Source of the DNA: CAXRGH01 sp964230195
GTDB lineage: Bacteria; Pseudomonadota; Gammaproteobacteria; Enterobacterales; Alteromonadaceae
DNA length: 8,700 nt
Direction: 5' to 3'
Assembly: GCA_964230195.1 (NCBI GenBank)
Contig: CAXRGH010000131.1
Coordinates: 1 to 8,700 of the forward strand
In this document: positions 1 to 6,012 of the stretch, piece after piece
How positions within the stretch are numbered: position 1 is the first letter of the stretch
Layout of the letters: the number at the start of each line of letters is the position of its first letter
Notes under the pieces: model-generated
Told to the model about the DNA's origin: nothing
The model's database searches: none
The model's input: the letters and a program-made list of their open reading frames with translations, nothing else
Position numbers and translations under genes: made by a program

Positions 1-1
1 C

Positions 2-604
2 TCAATTGAGGAATCAAAACATTCCATCATCAGCCAAGAGCAAGTTACTAAATCGCAACAAACTTACACAACAATCGAGTGGGTGGAATTGCTACCCGTT
101 CATAACCTGCAAGCGCTTTTGAACCCACCAGAATACTTGAACGAAATTGCTGACGGTTCAATGGAAGATCAGATATCTAGTCAAGTACAAAATGCACTCG
201 ATGACGCCTTCAGTAATAACAACCTTGACCCCTTTGGTCAAACTGGAGATGGAGAGTATGAACTTGCCCTCACGTCTGTTGAAGTTATTGAATCCATGAA
301 CAACAAACATATTCGATTACCGGGTTTTGTTGTACCATTAGTCTACGATGAAGAACAATCAATTACGGAGTTCTTCCTTGTGCCGTATTTTGGTGCCTGT
401 GTGCATCTCCCACCACCACCACCCAATCAAATTTTATTTGTTGAGTACCCAAAAGGATTAAAACACGACAATATTCAAGTACCAATCTGGGTTTCCGGAC
501 AGCTCTCTACATCACTGGTTGAAAATGGAGTGGCTACAGCTGCGTACAGTTTAGACATGAATGATTATGAACAATTTTCAGAAGAGGATTTTGAAGACTA
601 CTAA
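2..604 (+). CDS. DUF3299 family protein, 5'-truncated by the window edge
   Basis: The frame is open from base 2 with no stop, and the residues before the GTG at 83 (TIEWVELLPVHNLQALLNPP) read as genuine family sequence. The gene therefore starts outside the window and the GTG is internal; about 200 C-terminal residues are seen. The DUF3299 hallmark is visible: LPGFVVPL, then FFLVPYFGACVHLPPPPPNQ (nt 371-430), with a Cys-x-His followed by a proline run, then IWVSGQL and a final acidic tail (EEDFEDY). Family members are usually exported or lipid-anchored proteins of about 170-200 residues found beside ABC transporters, some in zinc-uptake loci of vibrios; the export signal would lie in the missing part. 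The molecular function is not established. Its position facing a folE2/dihydroorotase operon fits a role in metal homeostasis, which is an inference from context. Confidence 0.85.
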   Translation, partial: SIEESKHSIISQEQVTKSQQTYTTIEWVELLPVHNLQALLNPPEYLNEIADGSMEDQISSQVQNALDDAFSNNNLDPFGQTGDGEYELALTSVEVIESMNNKHIRLPGFVVPLVYDEEQSITEFFLVPYFGACVHLPPPPPNQILFVEYPKGLKHDNIQVPIWVSGQLSTSLVENGVATAAYSLDMNDYEQFSEEDFEDY

Positions 605-653
605 CCCTCAATTTAATGCTTGATTAGTAAAAAGTTTTCGTTAATTGAATTAA

Positions 654-680
654 AAAAGGCAATGAATAACATTGCCTTTT
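654..680. terminator. Bidirectional intrinsic terminator between convergent genes
   Basis: A perfect 11-bp inverted repeat, AAAAGGCAATG (654-664) and CATTGCCTTTT (670-680), has a 5-base loop, AATAA. The A-run on the left and the T-run on the right give a U-tract in either direction. It lies 50 bases after the DUF3299 stop and 28 bases beyond the stop of the leftward NTF2-like gene, so it can end both transcripts. Confidence 0.87.
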
Positions 681-707
681 CTGTATAAGTATCGTTTGTT
701 CGACGAC

Positions 708-1076
708 TTATTCTGGCATCATTGATGAATGATGTTCAATGATCAACCAACGCTCTCCGTTCCAACGGTAAACATATGAATAACGTGCTTGAACAACGGC
801 ACCATCTGCAAATGTGAAAGTGTAAACACCAGCGTTCATTGCAATGTCACCGAAAACTCGAACATTTGACTCATCGATTTTACCTTGAGGTCCTTTCGCT
901 AGGAAATGTACAAAATAATCTTCGATTTCCGCATGATTATGACGAACTTGGTTTGAAACCGTAGGTAAAAGAATACCATTTGGAGCATATAATGCTGCAA
1001 CCTTCTTCGGCTCACCTGTTGCAAGCGCATTATTCCACTCTTCGAACAAACCTAAGATTTCTTCATTTGATGTCAT
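708..1076 (-). CDS. NTF2-like SgcJ/EcaC-family (CaMKII-association-domain type) protein
   Basis: This 122-residue protein fills the whole length of a SnoaL/NTF2-like cone fold. The N-terminal helix (EEILGLFEEWNNALATGEPKK), the ALYAPNGILLPT strand, the IEDYFVHFLAKGP helix and the C-terminal strands ending RWLIIEHHSSMMPE match the SgcJ/EcaC and CaMKII-association-domain group, in which the late HHSS motif is typical. Members are annotated as oxidoreductases, but no cofactor motif is present and no reaction can be assigned. There is no signal peptide, so it is probably cytoplasmic. The start is well supported by AAGGAG (1083-1088) six bases upstream. It is the last gene of the leftward dihydroorotase-folE2 operon, 60 bases after folE2, and that gap holds a TATAAT and a weak Zur-like dyad, so it may also have its own promoter. 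Confidence 0.86.
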   Translation of the reverse strand: MTSNEEILGLFEEWNNALATGEPKKVAALYAPNGILLPTVSNQVRHNHAEIEDYFVHFLAKGPQGKIDESNVRVFGDIAMNAGVYTFTFADGAVVQARYSYVYRWNGERWLIIEHHSSMMPE

Positions 1077-1089
1077 GACTGACTCCTTA

Positions 1090-1112
1090 TAGTTGTGTAA
1101 TTATATCGTTTC
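1090..1112 (-). promoter_or_regulatory. Possible Zur-like site over a TATAAT, upstream of the NTF2-like gene
   Basis: Read leftward, the site starts GAAACGATATAATTACAC. By hand count it agrees with the gammaproteobacterial Zur palindrome (GAAATGTTATA, one base, then its reverse complement) at 14 of 22 positions. The left half is good and the right half poor. A perfect TATAAT (1105-1100) sits inside it, but no convincing -35 box is present. This is tentative and could be chance in AT-rich sequence. Confidence 0.25.
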
Positions 1113-1136
1113 AAATTAACGGGTATGACGTTTTTA

Positions 1137-2036
1137 TCATTTTTTTCGGTGTAACACCACCGCATTATGGGGGTGCAAGCTTTCTTGGTGATCAATTTTG
1201 AACCAGAAGTCATCAAGACCGTCCATTGCCAATAAAGTTCTATTAAGTTTACGCGCGGCATCCTCACAAAACATTAGGTTTTTAGCGTTAAGTTCTGCGA
1301 ACGCTTGTTCATCTTCTCGCTTTACGGCTGTTTGAACTGGCGTACCAATGGCATTTTCAATCTCTTCAATTAGTGGGGTTAAGTCCAATTGATAAGGCTC
1401 TTTTAGCACCATATCAATCGATGCTACCGACCGCTGGCTATGTGGCGTAGCAACCGTTCCATTTTCAGATACTAACCATTGAAGGAGGGTTTCTTTGCCA
1501 ATTTCATCCCCTGTAAACTCACGCTCAATCGCATTTGCTACCGACTGTCTTGCCAATGCAGCTGAACAAGGGCAAGTGCTTGAGTACGGTATCTCTAATG
1601 AAAGTTTTGTTTGGAAATGACCATCAACACACGTTGACTGCAATTTCACATCGTACTGCTGAAAGCCAAATCTCTCCGACCGAAGCGCCTTCTTTTTGAC
1701 CATCCAACTAAACGCTAACACCAAACGGCAATTCAGACTTCGTCCTTCTTGCTCTTCCACAATTTCACGTTGCAAGCGTTGCAATGACGGCCTGTTAACC
1801 GCCAAACACTCCAGTTGGTTTAACTTGTTATAGATACGCGACATGTGAATACCTTTCGTGTCTTCGGCATCCAAACTCACGTATACATTGGCGCTAGCGA
1901 CAACGCGATCTATCACACTCTCCACCATGTCGAGTGTCAATGGAACGGCGATCCCTTCCATTCCAACCCACTGTAATTTGGCTGCTGTATGATCGATATT
2001 ACGCTTCATTTCATCGGGTAAACCATTATCCGTCAT
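1137..2036 (-). CDS. folE2: GTP cyclohydrolase FolE2 (type IB)
   Basis: FolE2 converts GTP to 7,8-dihydroneopterin triphosphate and formate, the first step of folate (and queuosine precursor) synthesis. Unlike zinc-dependent FolE it can work with other metals such as manganese, which is why many bacteria induce it under zinc limitation. The family landmarks are present: KGIHMSR, the Cys-rich SSTCPCSAALA metal and catalytic segment, TPHSQRS, VKREDEQAFAELN and NLMFCEDAARKLNR near the C-terminus. Length is about 299 residues, normal for the family. I place the start at the ATG at 2036, which has AGGG (2046-2043) six bases upstream. A TTG in the same frame at 2042 touches that AGGG and is a poorer start. 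Only 8 bases separate it from the dihydroorotase stop, so the two are cotranscribed and probably translationally linked. Confidence 0.97.
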   Translation of the reverse strand: MTDNGLPDEMKRNIDHTAAKLQWVGMEGIAVPLTLDMVESVIDRVVASANVYVSLDAEDTKGIHMSRIYNKLNQLECLAVNRPSLQRLQREIVEEQEGRSLNCRLVLAFSWMVKKKALRSERFGFQQYDVKLQSTCVDGHFQTKLSLEIPYSSTCPCSAALARQSVANAIEREFTGDEIGKETLLQWLVSENGTVATPHSQRSVASIDMVLKEPYQLDLTPLIEEIENAIGTPVQTAVKREDEQAFAELNAKNLMFCEDAARKLNRTLLAMDGLDDFWFKIDHQESLHPHNAVVLHRKK

Positions 2037-2044
2037 ATTCAACC

Positions 2045-3385
2045 CTACCGTTCGAACCGCAAACGCTGACCGGCAATGCCAGTATCTATCACCTTCGAGC
2101 CGTCAAAGACCCTATTGCCATTCACCCATGTCCCAGCAATCCCCGACGAAAATGAATGCCCATGGAAAGGTGACCAACCACATTTATACAAAGTACTATC
2201 ATGGCTGACTGGCATGGGTTTACGCTCTTCGAGCAAGACAAGATCAGCAAAATACCCTTCTTTTATAAAACCACGTTGAGGAATGTTGTACCGAATCGCT
2301 GGGTTGTGACACACTTTTTCAACGACTTTCTCAATTGTCATGCGCCCCAACTTCACTTGATCGATTAGACTCAATAGCGCGTGTTGAACCAAAGGTAACC
2401 CCGCAGGTGCATCCATAAACGAACGTTGCTTTTCTGCCCATGTATGCGGTGCATGATCAGTTGCGATGATATCAATGATGTCGCTATTCACGCCTGCGAT
2501 CAATGCCTCTCGATGGCTTGGCGCCTTAATGGAAGGGTTACACTTGATGAGATTACCAAGTTGTTCATAATCCTGATCAGTAAACCACAAATGATGAACA
2601 CAGGCTTCTGCGGTAATCTGCTTACCTGCAATTGGACCTTTTGAAAACAACGATAGTTCTTTCTCAGTGGTTAAATGCAAGACATGAAGCTGGGTACCAA
2701 ATTGCTTGGCAAGCCCAACAGCATAAGAAGAGGATGCATAACACGCTTCAACATCACGAATTATCGGATGATGATGAATTGTTGGTGTAATCCCCTGTGA
2801 TTCCAAACGAGCAAGGTTTTCTCCAATTACAGGACTACTTTCACAATGCGTTACAATGAGTGTCGGCGCTTCTCTAAAAATGTCATCCAGTGCATGGGGC
2901 GCTTCAACCAGCAGGTCTCCAGTAGACGCTCCCATAAACACTTTGATACCGCAATGTTGTGTTGGATCGAGTTTTTTAATTTGCTCAAGATTATCTTCTG
3001 TGGCACCCAGATAAAAAGAGTAGTTGCCCACTGAATTCTTCGCTGCAATCTCAAATTTTGCCTCCAACGCATCAATAGTGGTGGTCGCTGGAGAGACATT
3101 TGGCATTTCCATAAAGCTCGTAATACCGCCAGCAACAGCAGCGCGTGACTCTGTATAAATATTCCCTTTTTGAGTCAAACCTGGTTCACGAAAATGAACT
3201 TGGTCGTCTATCATTCCTGGCAATAAGTAATTTCCTTCTCCTTCAATGACTGCCTCTGAGCCATCAAGAGGGATATCCGGAGCAATCAATTCTATGTGTT
3301 CATCTACCACTTTGACATCTGTCAATTTCGCGTGACCGTCGCTCACTATCCGGACATTTTTAAACACTGTTTTATTTTTCGCCAT
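2045..3385 (-). CDS. pyrC: Dihydroorotase (type I, amidohydrolase superfamily), probable zinc-starvation paralogue
   Basis: Dihydroorotase interconverts N-carbamoyl-L-aspartate and dihydroorotate in pyrimidine synthesis. The 446-residue protein has the full type I layout: N-terminal strands, PGMIDDQVHFREPG (56-69), the carbamylated-lysine segment GIKVFMGASTG (Lys148), THCES (His180), HVLHLTT (His237), ATDHAPH (Asp310) and a C-terminal strand return ending in DLVLLE and a GTWVNGNRVFDG segment. The oddity is in the first metal motif: the usual HxH reads Gln62-Val-His64, so one metal ligand is missing. As I recall, some Bacteroidetes-type dihydroorotases share this DDQVHFREPG form, so it need not mean inactivity. 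The start is clear: CAGGAG (3398-3393) lies seven bases before the ATG. It is the first gene of the operon with folE2. Dihydroorotase paralogues beside folE2 are known from Zur regulons, so this is likely a second copy, with the housekeeping pyrC elsewhere. Confidence 0.9.
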   Translation of the reverse strand: MAKNKTVFKNVRIVSDGHAKLTDVKVVDEHIELIAPDIPLDGSEAVIEGEGNYLLPGMIDDQVHFREPGLTQKGNIYTESRAAVAGGITSFMEMPNVSPATTTIDALEAKFEIAAKNSVGNYSFYLGATEDNLEQIKKLDPTQHCGIKVFMGASTGDLLVEAPHALDDIFREAPTLIVTHCESSPVIGENLARLESQGITPTIHHHPIIRDVEACYASSSYAVGLAKQFGTQLHVLHLTTEKELSLFSKGPIAGKQITAEACVHHLWFTDQDYEQLGNLIKCNPSIKAPSHREALIAGVNSDIIDIIATDHAPHTWAEKQRSFMDAPAGLPLVQHALLSLIDQVKLGRMTIEKVVEKVCHNPAIRYNIPQRGFIKEGYFADLVLLEERKPMPVSHDSTLYKCGWSPFHGHSFSSGIAGTWVNGNRVFDGSKVIDTGIAGQRLRFER

Positions 3386-3498
3386 TCAAACGCTCCTGTT
3401 GATTACTTTGATGTGACATTTATAAAAGTTATGGCGTGACCGATACGCACACTATTTCCATTGGAAAATGAGTAGCGATTTCAGGTTTACAAGCACTA

Positions 3499-3524
3499 AA
3501 AGACCAAAAATTGGTTCCGTCTTT
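3499..3524 (-). other. Hairpin in the dihydroorotase leader
   Basis: The outer arms AAAGAC and GTCTTT enclose an inner ACCAA/TTGGT pairing with a 3-base loop; the two alternatives partly compete. Read leftward the structure ends in CTTTT, so it could act as a weak attenuator or transcript-stabilising stem if the transcript begins near the distal Zur-like dyad. It matches no riboswitch class I recognise. Confidence 0.25.
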
Positions 3525-3557
3525 GCATAGATATCTGCCACCCCCAAACACTAAAAT

Positions 3558-3580
3558 GCGATGATACATCATATCATTTG
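3558..3580 (-). promoter_or_regulatory. Candidate Zur box upstream of the dihydroorotase-folE2 operon
   Basis: The core TGATACATCATATCA (3562-3576) has perfect 5-bp outer half-sites (TGATA/TATCA). Over 23 positions it agrees with the Zur palindrome (GAAATGTTATA, one base, reverse complement) at 15 of 22 by hand count. Against the 19-bp Fur consensus it agrees at only 9 of 18. A TATGAT (-10-like, rc of 3568-3573) lies within it, so binding would block a leftward promoter. It is about 170 bases from the dihydroorotase start, which would imply a long leader. The gene content downstream supports zinc control, but the match itself is moderate. Confidence 0.38.
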
Positions 3581-3654
3581 CATTTAAAGTATTAGCTCCG
3601 AGATAGGTTAAATGAGGTGATAAAAGAAATCATACACGCGAACATCAAAATATC

Positions 3655-3675
3655 GTCAATTCTGAACAGAATGAC
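3655..3675. repeat. Near-palindromic dyad
   Basis: ATTCTG and CAGAAT flank a central AA, and the symmetry extends to GTC/GAC on the outside if one A (3658) is skipped. The loop is too tight for a good RNA hairpin, so an operator-like DNA site is the better reading. No regulator is recognised. Confidence 0.35.
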
Positions 3676-3686
3676 AATAGCTTTGG

Positions 3687-3702
3687 TATTTACATGTAAA
3701 TA
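3687..3702. repeat. Perfect 16-bp palindrome downstream of the phosphatase gene
   Basis: TATTTACATGTAAATA is its own reverse complement. It lies 40 bases past the phosphatase stop, with no T-tract following in either direction, so it is not a typical terminator. It may be a regulator-binding site, a transcript-end hairpin or chance in AT-rich sequence. Confidence 0.45.
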
Positions 3703-3742
3703 TCCACAGATAGTCGCTGAACGAGGCTTAAAGCATCAGCAA

Positions 3743-5161
3743 TTAGGTCTGAAAATTATCCCATGGCCCTGTAATTGCCAGAGTTGTTGCAGGTGCATAC
3801 AAATTAATGAATAAGGTTTGGTTGTCTGGCGAAAAGCAAACCCCTGCCGGCTCTGTTTGCCACCTGACGTTCGCAAAATTATAAATATCACCTGAAGGGG
3901 TGACGCCGCGCACTTTGTTTTTCACAACCTTCGTATATTGGTCTTCGCAAACAAATAAATGCGAGTGAGGGCCTACCGCTAGATTATCGCCAAAATTTAT
4001 CTCTGCTGGCGTCTGGCTCTCAACAAACAAGCTCAATTCACCCGGCATGGTCGACTCATTATTGGTACCTTCAAACGCTGAAGGCGAGTAACGCATGATT
4101 TGTCCAAGTTTTTTAGTGCCGCCGTTTGTACAACAAAAATAGAGGTGATGATTATCAAAATAGATACCTTCTCCACGAGCAAACAGGGCAGCTCCTTTAT
4201 CATATCCCTGCATTCTCAAATCATCATTTGGACTATTGACGTCCTCAAGGTCAACCCACTCAGTCTGGTAACGAATATTGAGGGTCATCTGTTGAGCGTC
4301 CCAGTTTCGAGTATCAAACTGTTTACGGTTTTTGATAACTAAGGCTTGTAATCGTCCTCCTTCAGATAGCTGGCCTTTCTTATTCGGTATGAAACGGTAA
4401 AACAGACTATCGTTTCTATCTTCCGTGAGGTAGACAATACCCGTCCGAGGGTCAACACAGGCAGCTTCGTGATTAAAGCGCCCCATGGCAGTCAATGGTT
4501 TGGGGTCAACAATATTTGTGGCACTAGAAGGCACTTCGAAGACATAACCATGAGCCTTCTGATTTCTTTTTCCGGGCAAAACAACCGACTCTTCACAGCT
4601 TAGCCACGTTCCCCAGGGTGTTGTACCACCAGAACAGTTTCTAACGGTTCCAATGAGAGAAAGGTATTGCGCTTCCACTTTTTGGGTTTTCAGATTATAG
4701 ATAATCGACGTTGTTCCGCCTTTTAAAGGATTACCATGTTCGTCCACATCGTAGGCGGCATCAGCGACCGACGCAAACGGTGATTTTTTTGTTTTGCTCT
4801 CTTTAGGAATTGGCATCTCGTGATTACGGATCAACACCACACGCTCATCATCAATGGCGATACAGCCCATACCATCGGCTCGGTTTGGCACGGGAAACCC
4901 GTCTGACATGGTGTCTCCCAATTGAGAAAGTATTTGATAACTAAAGCCAGAAGGTAAGTCCAAGATACCGTTTGGGTCAGGGATAAGTTCACCATACCCC
5001 ATGGTTGACAATTTTATGTTGTCTGCTGAACTTGAAGACTTGGCTGAAAGGTGGGTGGCAAGACCTGAAAATGCCAATGACACAATGCCTTTTGAAAACT
5101 GACGCCGATTAATCAAAAGAGTACCTCTACCGAAACATTTACAAATGATATCTTGTATCAT
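3743..5161 (-). CDS. PhoX/DUF839-family phosphatase with Tat signal
   Basis: PhoX enzymes are monomeric, metal-dependent (calcium and iron) alkaline phosphatases that release phosphate from organic monoesters outside the inner membrane. The beta-propeller family motifs are present: TPWGTWLSCEE (181-191, with the conserved Cys and Glu), GRFNHEAACVDP (227-238), YLTEDRNDSLFYRFIP, FARGEGIYFD (327-336), DNLAVGPHSHLFVCED and EPAGVCFSPDNQTLF. The N-terminus has a twin-arginine signal, INRRQFSKG, followed by a hydrophobic stretch ending HLSA. The ATG at 5161 has no clear ribosome site and puts 15 unusual residues before the signal; a TTG at 5116 with AGAGG (5128-5124) seven bases upstream would give MINRRQFSKG, a textbook Tat start, and I favour it. 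Length (about 457-472) fits the shorter PhoX group. No convincing Pho box was found. DUF839 is broad, so the substrate is inferred. Confidence 0.88.
   Translation of the reverse strand: MIQDIICKCFGRGTLLINRRQFSKGIVSLAFSGLATHLSAKSSSSADNIKLSTMGYGELIPDPNGILDLPSGFSYQILSQLGDTMSDGFPVPNRADGMGCIAIDDERVVLIRNHEMPIPKESKTKKSPFASVADAAYDVDEHGNPLKGGTTSIIYNLKTQKVEAQYLSLIGTVRNCSGGTTPWGTWLSCEESVVLPGKRNQKAHGYVFEVPSSATNIVDPKPLTAMGRFNHEAACVDPRTGIVYLTEDRNDSLFYRFIPNKKGQLSEGGRLQALVIKNRKQFDTRNWDAQQMTLNIRYQTEWVDLEDVNSPNDDLRMQGYDKGAALFARGEGIYFDNHHLYFCCTNGGTKKLGQIMRYSPSAFEGTNNESTMPGELSLFVESQTPAEINFGDNLAVGPHSHLFVCEDQYTKVVKNKVRGVTPSGDIYNFANVRWQTEPAGVCFSPDNQTLFINLYAPATTLAITGPWDNFQT
5124..5128 (-). promoter_or_regulatory. 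Ribosome binding site favouring the TTG start of the phosphatase
   Basis: AGAGG read leftward, seven bases before the in-frame TTG at 5116-5114. No comparable site precedes the ATG at 5161. Starting here places the RR motif at residues 4-5, the usual arrangement for Tat signals. Confidence 0.5.
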
Positions 5162-5400
5162 AGCGCCATACTGTAGTTGTTATCAACATATAGCTGTTTG
5201 ATAAGCAAACGTTGGCAATAAATGACGGAAATACAAAACATATTTACAGCGGTTGAGGTATCGCCGAGACGAATGGACAGCTTTATCAACTGTATGATTC
5301 AGATTGTGTTAAGAATTAACCCGTAATCTATGAATCAGTCTCGGGATATTAACACTCCGAGAAGCGTGATTTTAACATTCTTTAACATGAGGGGTATGCC
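5162..5400. promoter_or_regulatory. Divergent promoter region between phosphatase and channel genes
   Basis: This 239-bp gap separates genes facing away from each other and has no coding potential I can support. On the phosphatase side, TTATCAAC (5180-5187) faces GTTTGATAA (5196-5204), an imperfect stem with one bulge. On the channel side are an inverted repeat TCTCGG/CCGAGA (5339-5344 and 5357-5362) and repeated TTAAC motifs. No -35/-10 pair is strong enough to call on either strand, and I saw no sigma-54 GG/GC pair. Confidence 0.55.
5308..5386 (+). repeat. Cluster of TTAAC motifs ahead of the channel operon
   Basis: GTTAA at 5308-5312 and TTAAC at 5316-5320 form the dyad GTTAA-GAA-TTAAC. 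Further TTAAC copies start at 5349, 5372 and 5382. The last two lie in a direct repeat TTTAACAT-TC-TTTAACAT that ends three bases into the approach to the ribosome site GAGGGG (5389-5394). Spacings of 33, 23 and 10 are near whole helical turns, as expected for cooperative regulator binding. The regulator is unknown. Confidence 0.4.
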
Positions 5401-6012
5401 ATGAAAATCACTGACTTAATAGGTTCGTTGAGCCACATTATAGAGGAACTGATATTAATCGTAGCAGTGATAGAAATACTATTGCTGCTCAGTATCGGTT
5501 GGCAGTCACGTCAACACCACCTAACCATTCTGGATACTTACCGAAACACAATTAAGGGACTGGTTGATGTGCCCGACAATCTACTAAGAAAGGATACCCA
5601 CTCAGAATGTTCGGCCCTCTTTGCCTATATTGACAATCAGATAAAAAATAACACTGCAGATAGTCATGGCATTAAACGCAATATATCGCAGCAATTCGAG
5701 CGCAGTGCATTGAGCAATACATTCGGTTTCCAATCAAGAGCAGCATTGGCCACGACTCTAGTACAGATATTCCCCTTAATGGGGATACTCGGGACGATAT
5801 TGGCCCTTGGTCAGATCGAACTAATCAATGGTGAAATCAATGCAACAGATGTCACTCAGGCATTTGTGATGGCAATAGATACCACAATACTTGGTATTTT
5901 CTTTGCGGTAGTTTTTATGTTGTGGGACTCAAAGATCACCGCACGTATCGAAAAAGTGGTACACGATACTCAGAATGCATTTGAATTGTTAACGAGAGGC
6001 AGTGAGAGATGA
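5401..6012 (+). CDS. MotA/TolQ/ExbB-type proton channel subunit
   Basis: The 203-residue protein has three membrane helices as in TolQ/ExbB: residues about 15-34 (EELILIVAVIEILLLLSIGW), 116-136 and 152-176. Helices 2 and 3 carry the family signature: LVQIFPLMGILGTILAL (the LLGTV-type turn) and AFVMAIDTTILGIFFAVVFML, with Thr161/Thr162 at the polar positions that line the ion path in ExbB and TolQ. A cytoplasmic loop of about 80 residues lies between helices 1 and 2, and a short amphipathic tail follows helix 3. Such proteins form pentamers around a dimer of a partner helix and convert ion flow into torque or force. GAGGGG lies six bases before the ATG. The stop overlaps the next start (ATGA), so the partner is translationally coupled. 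No tonB, tolA, tolB or flagellar gene is nearby. Confidence 0.87.
   Translation: MKITDLIGSLSHIIEELILIVAVIEILLLLSIGWQSRQHHLTILDTYRNTIKGLVDVPDNLLRKDTHSECSALFAYIDNQIKNNTADSHGIKRNISQQFERSALSNTFGFQSRAALATTLVQIFPLMGILGTILALGQIELINGEINATDVTQAFVMAIDTTILGIFFAVVFMLWDSKITARIEKVVHDTQNAFELLTRGSER

Larger units (their letters stand above)
3386..3742. other. Intergenic leader and promoter region of the dihydroorotase operon
   Basis: This 357-bp stretch lies between two leftward genes and has no credible coding sequence; a short rightward frame starting near 3617 has no family features and runs into the phosphatase gene. It holds several dyads: TTTCCA-T-TGGAAA (3455-3467), AAAGAC (3499-3504) pairing with GTCTTT (3519-3524) around an inner ACCAA/TTGGT stem, a Zur-like dyad (3558-3580), a near-palindrome at 3655-3675 and a 16-bp perfect palindrome (3687-3702). 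Close to the gene, a TATAAA on the leftward strand (rc of 3418-3425) could be a proximal -10 box. No intrinsic terminator with a clear U-tract is seen for the phosphatase gene upstream. Confidence 0.6.

Noticed and set aside
83..85. GTG as the start of the DUF3299 gene
   Set aside because: The frame is open to the left edge and the residues before it look like family sequence; no ribosome site precedes the GTG.
3428..3440. GTTATGGCGTGAC near the proximal dihydroorotase promoter as a Zur site
   Set aside because: Only one half-site is good; over the wider motif about 10 of 18 positions agree, not better than expected for AT-rich sequence.
3499..3545. Riboswitch-like stretch (leftward ATGCAAAG near GG and a hairpin) recalling the c-di-GMP-I class
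   Set aside because: The essential partner segments and the tetraloop-receptor layout are absent; only a short string matches.
3562..3576. Fur box reading of the dyad upstream of the dihydroorotase
   Set aside because: Hand alignment agrees at only 9 of 18 Fur positions against 15 of 22 for Zur, and the gene content points to zinc rather than iron.
3617..3814. Short rightward reading frame in the gap before the phosphatase gene
   Set aside because: It has no family resemblance, starts at a GTG without a good ribosome site, and its end overlaps the phosphatase gene antisense.
5211..5230. Sigma-54 promoter (TTGGCAATAAATG) before the channel operon
   Set aside because: The GG-containing -24 element is present but no GC at the -12 position follows at the required spacing.
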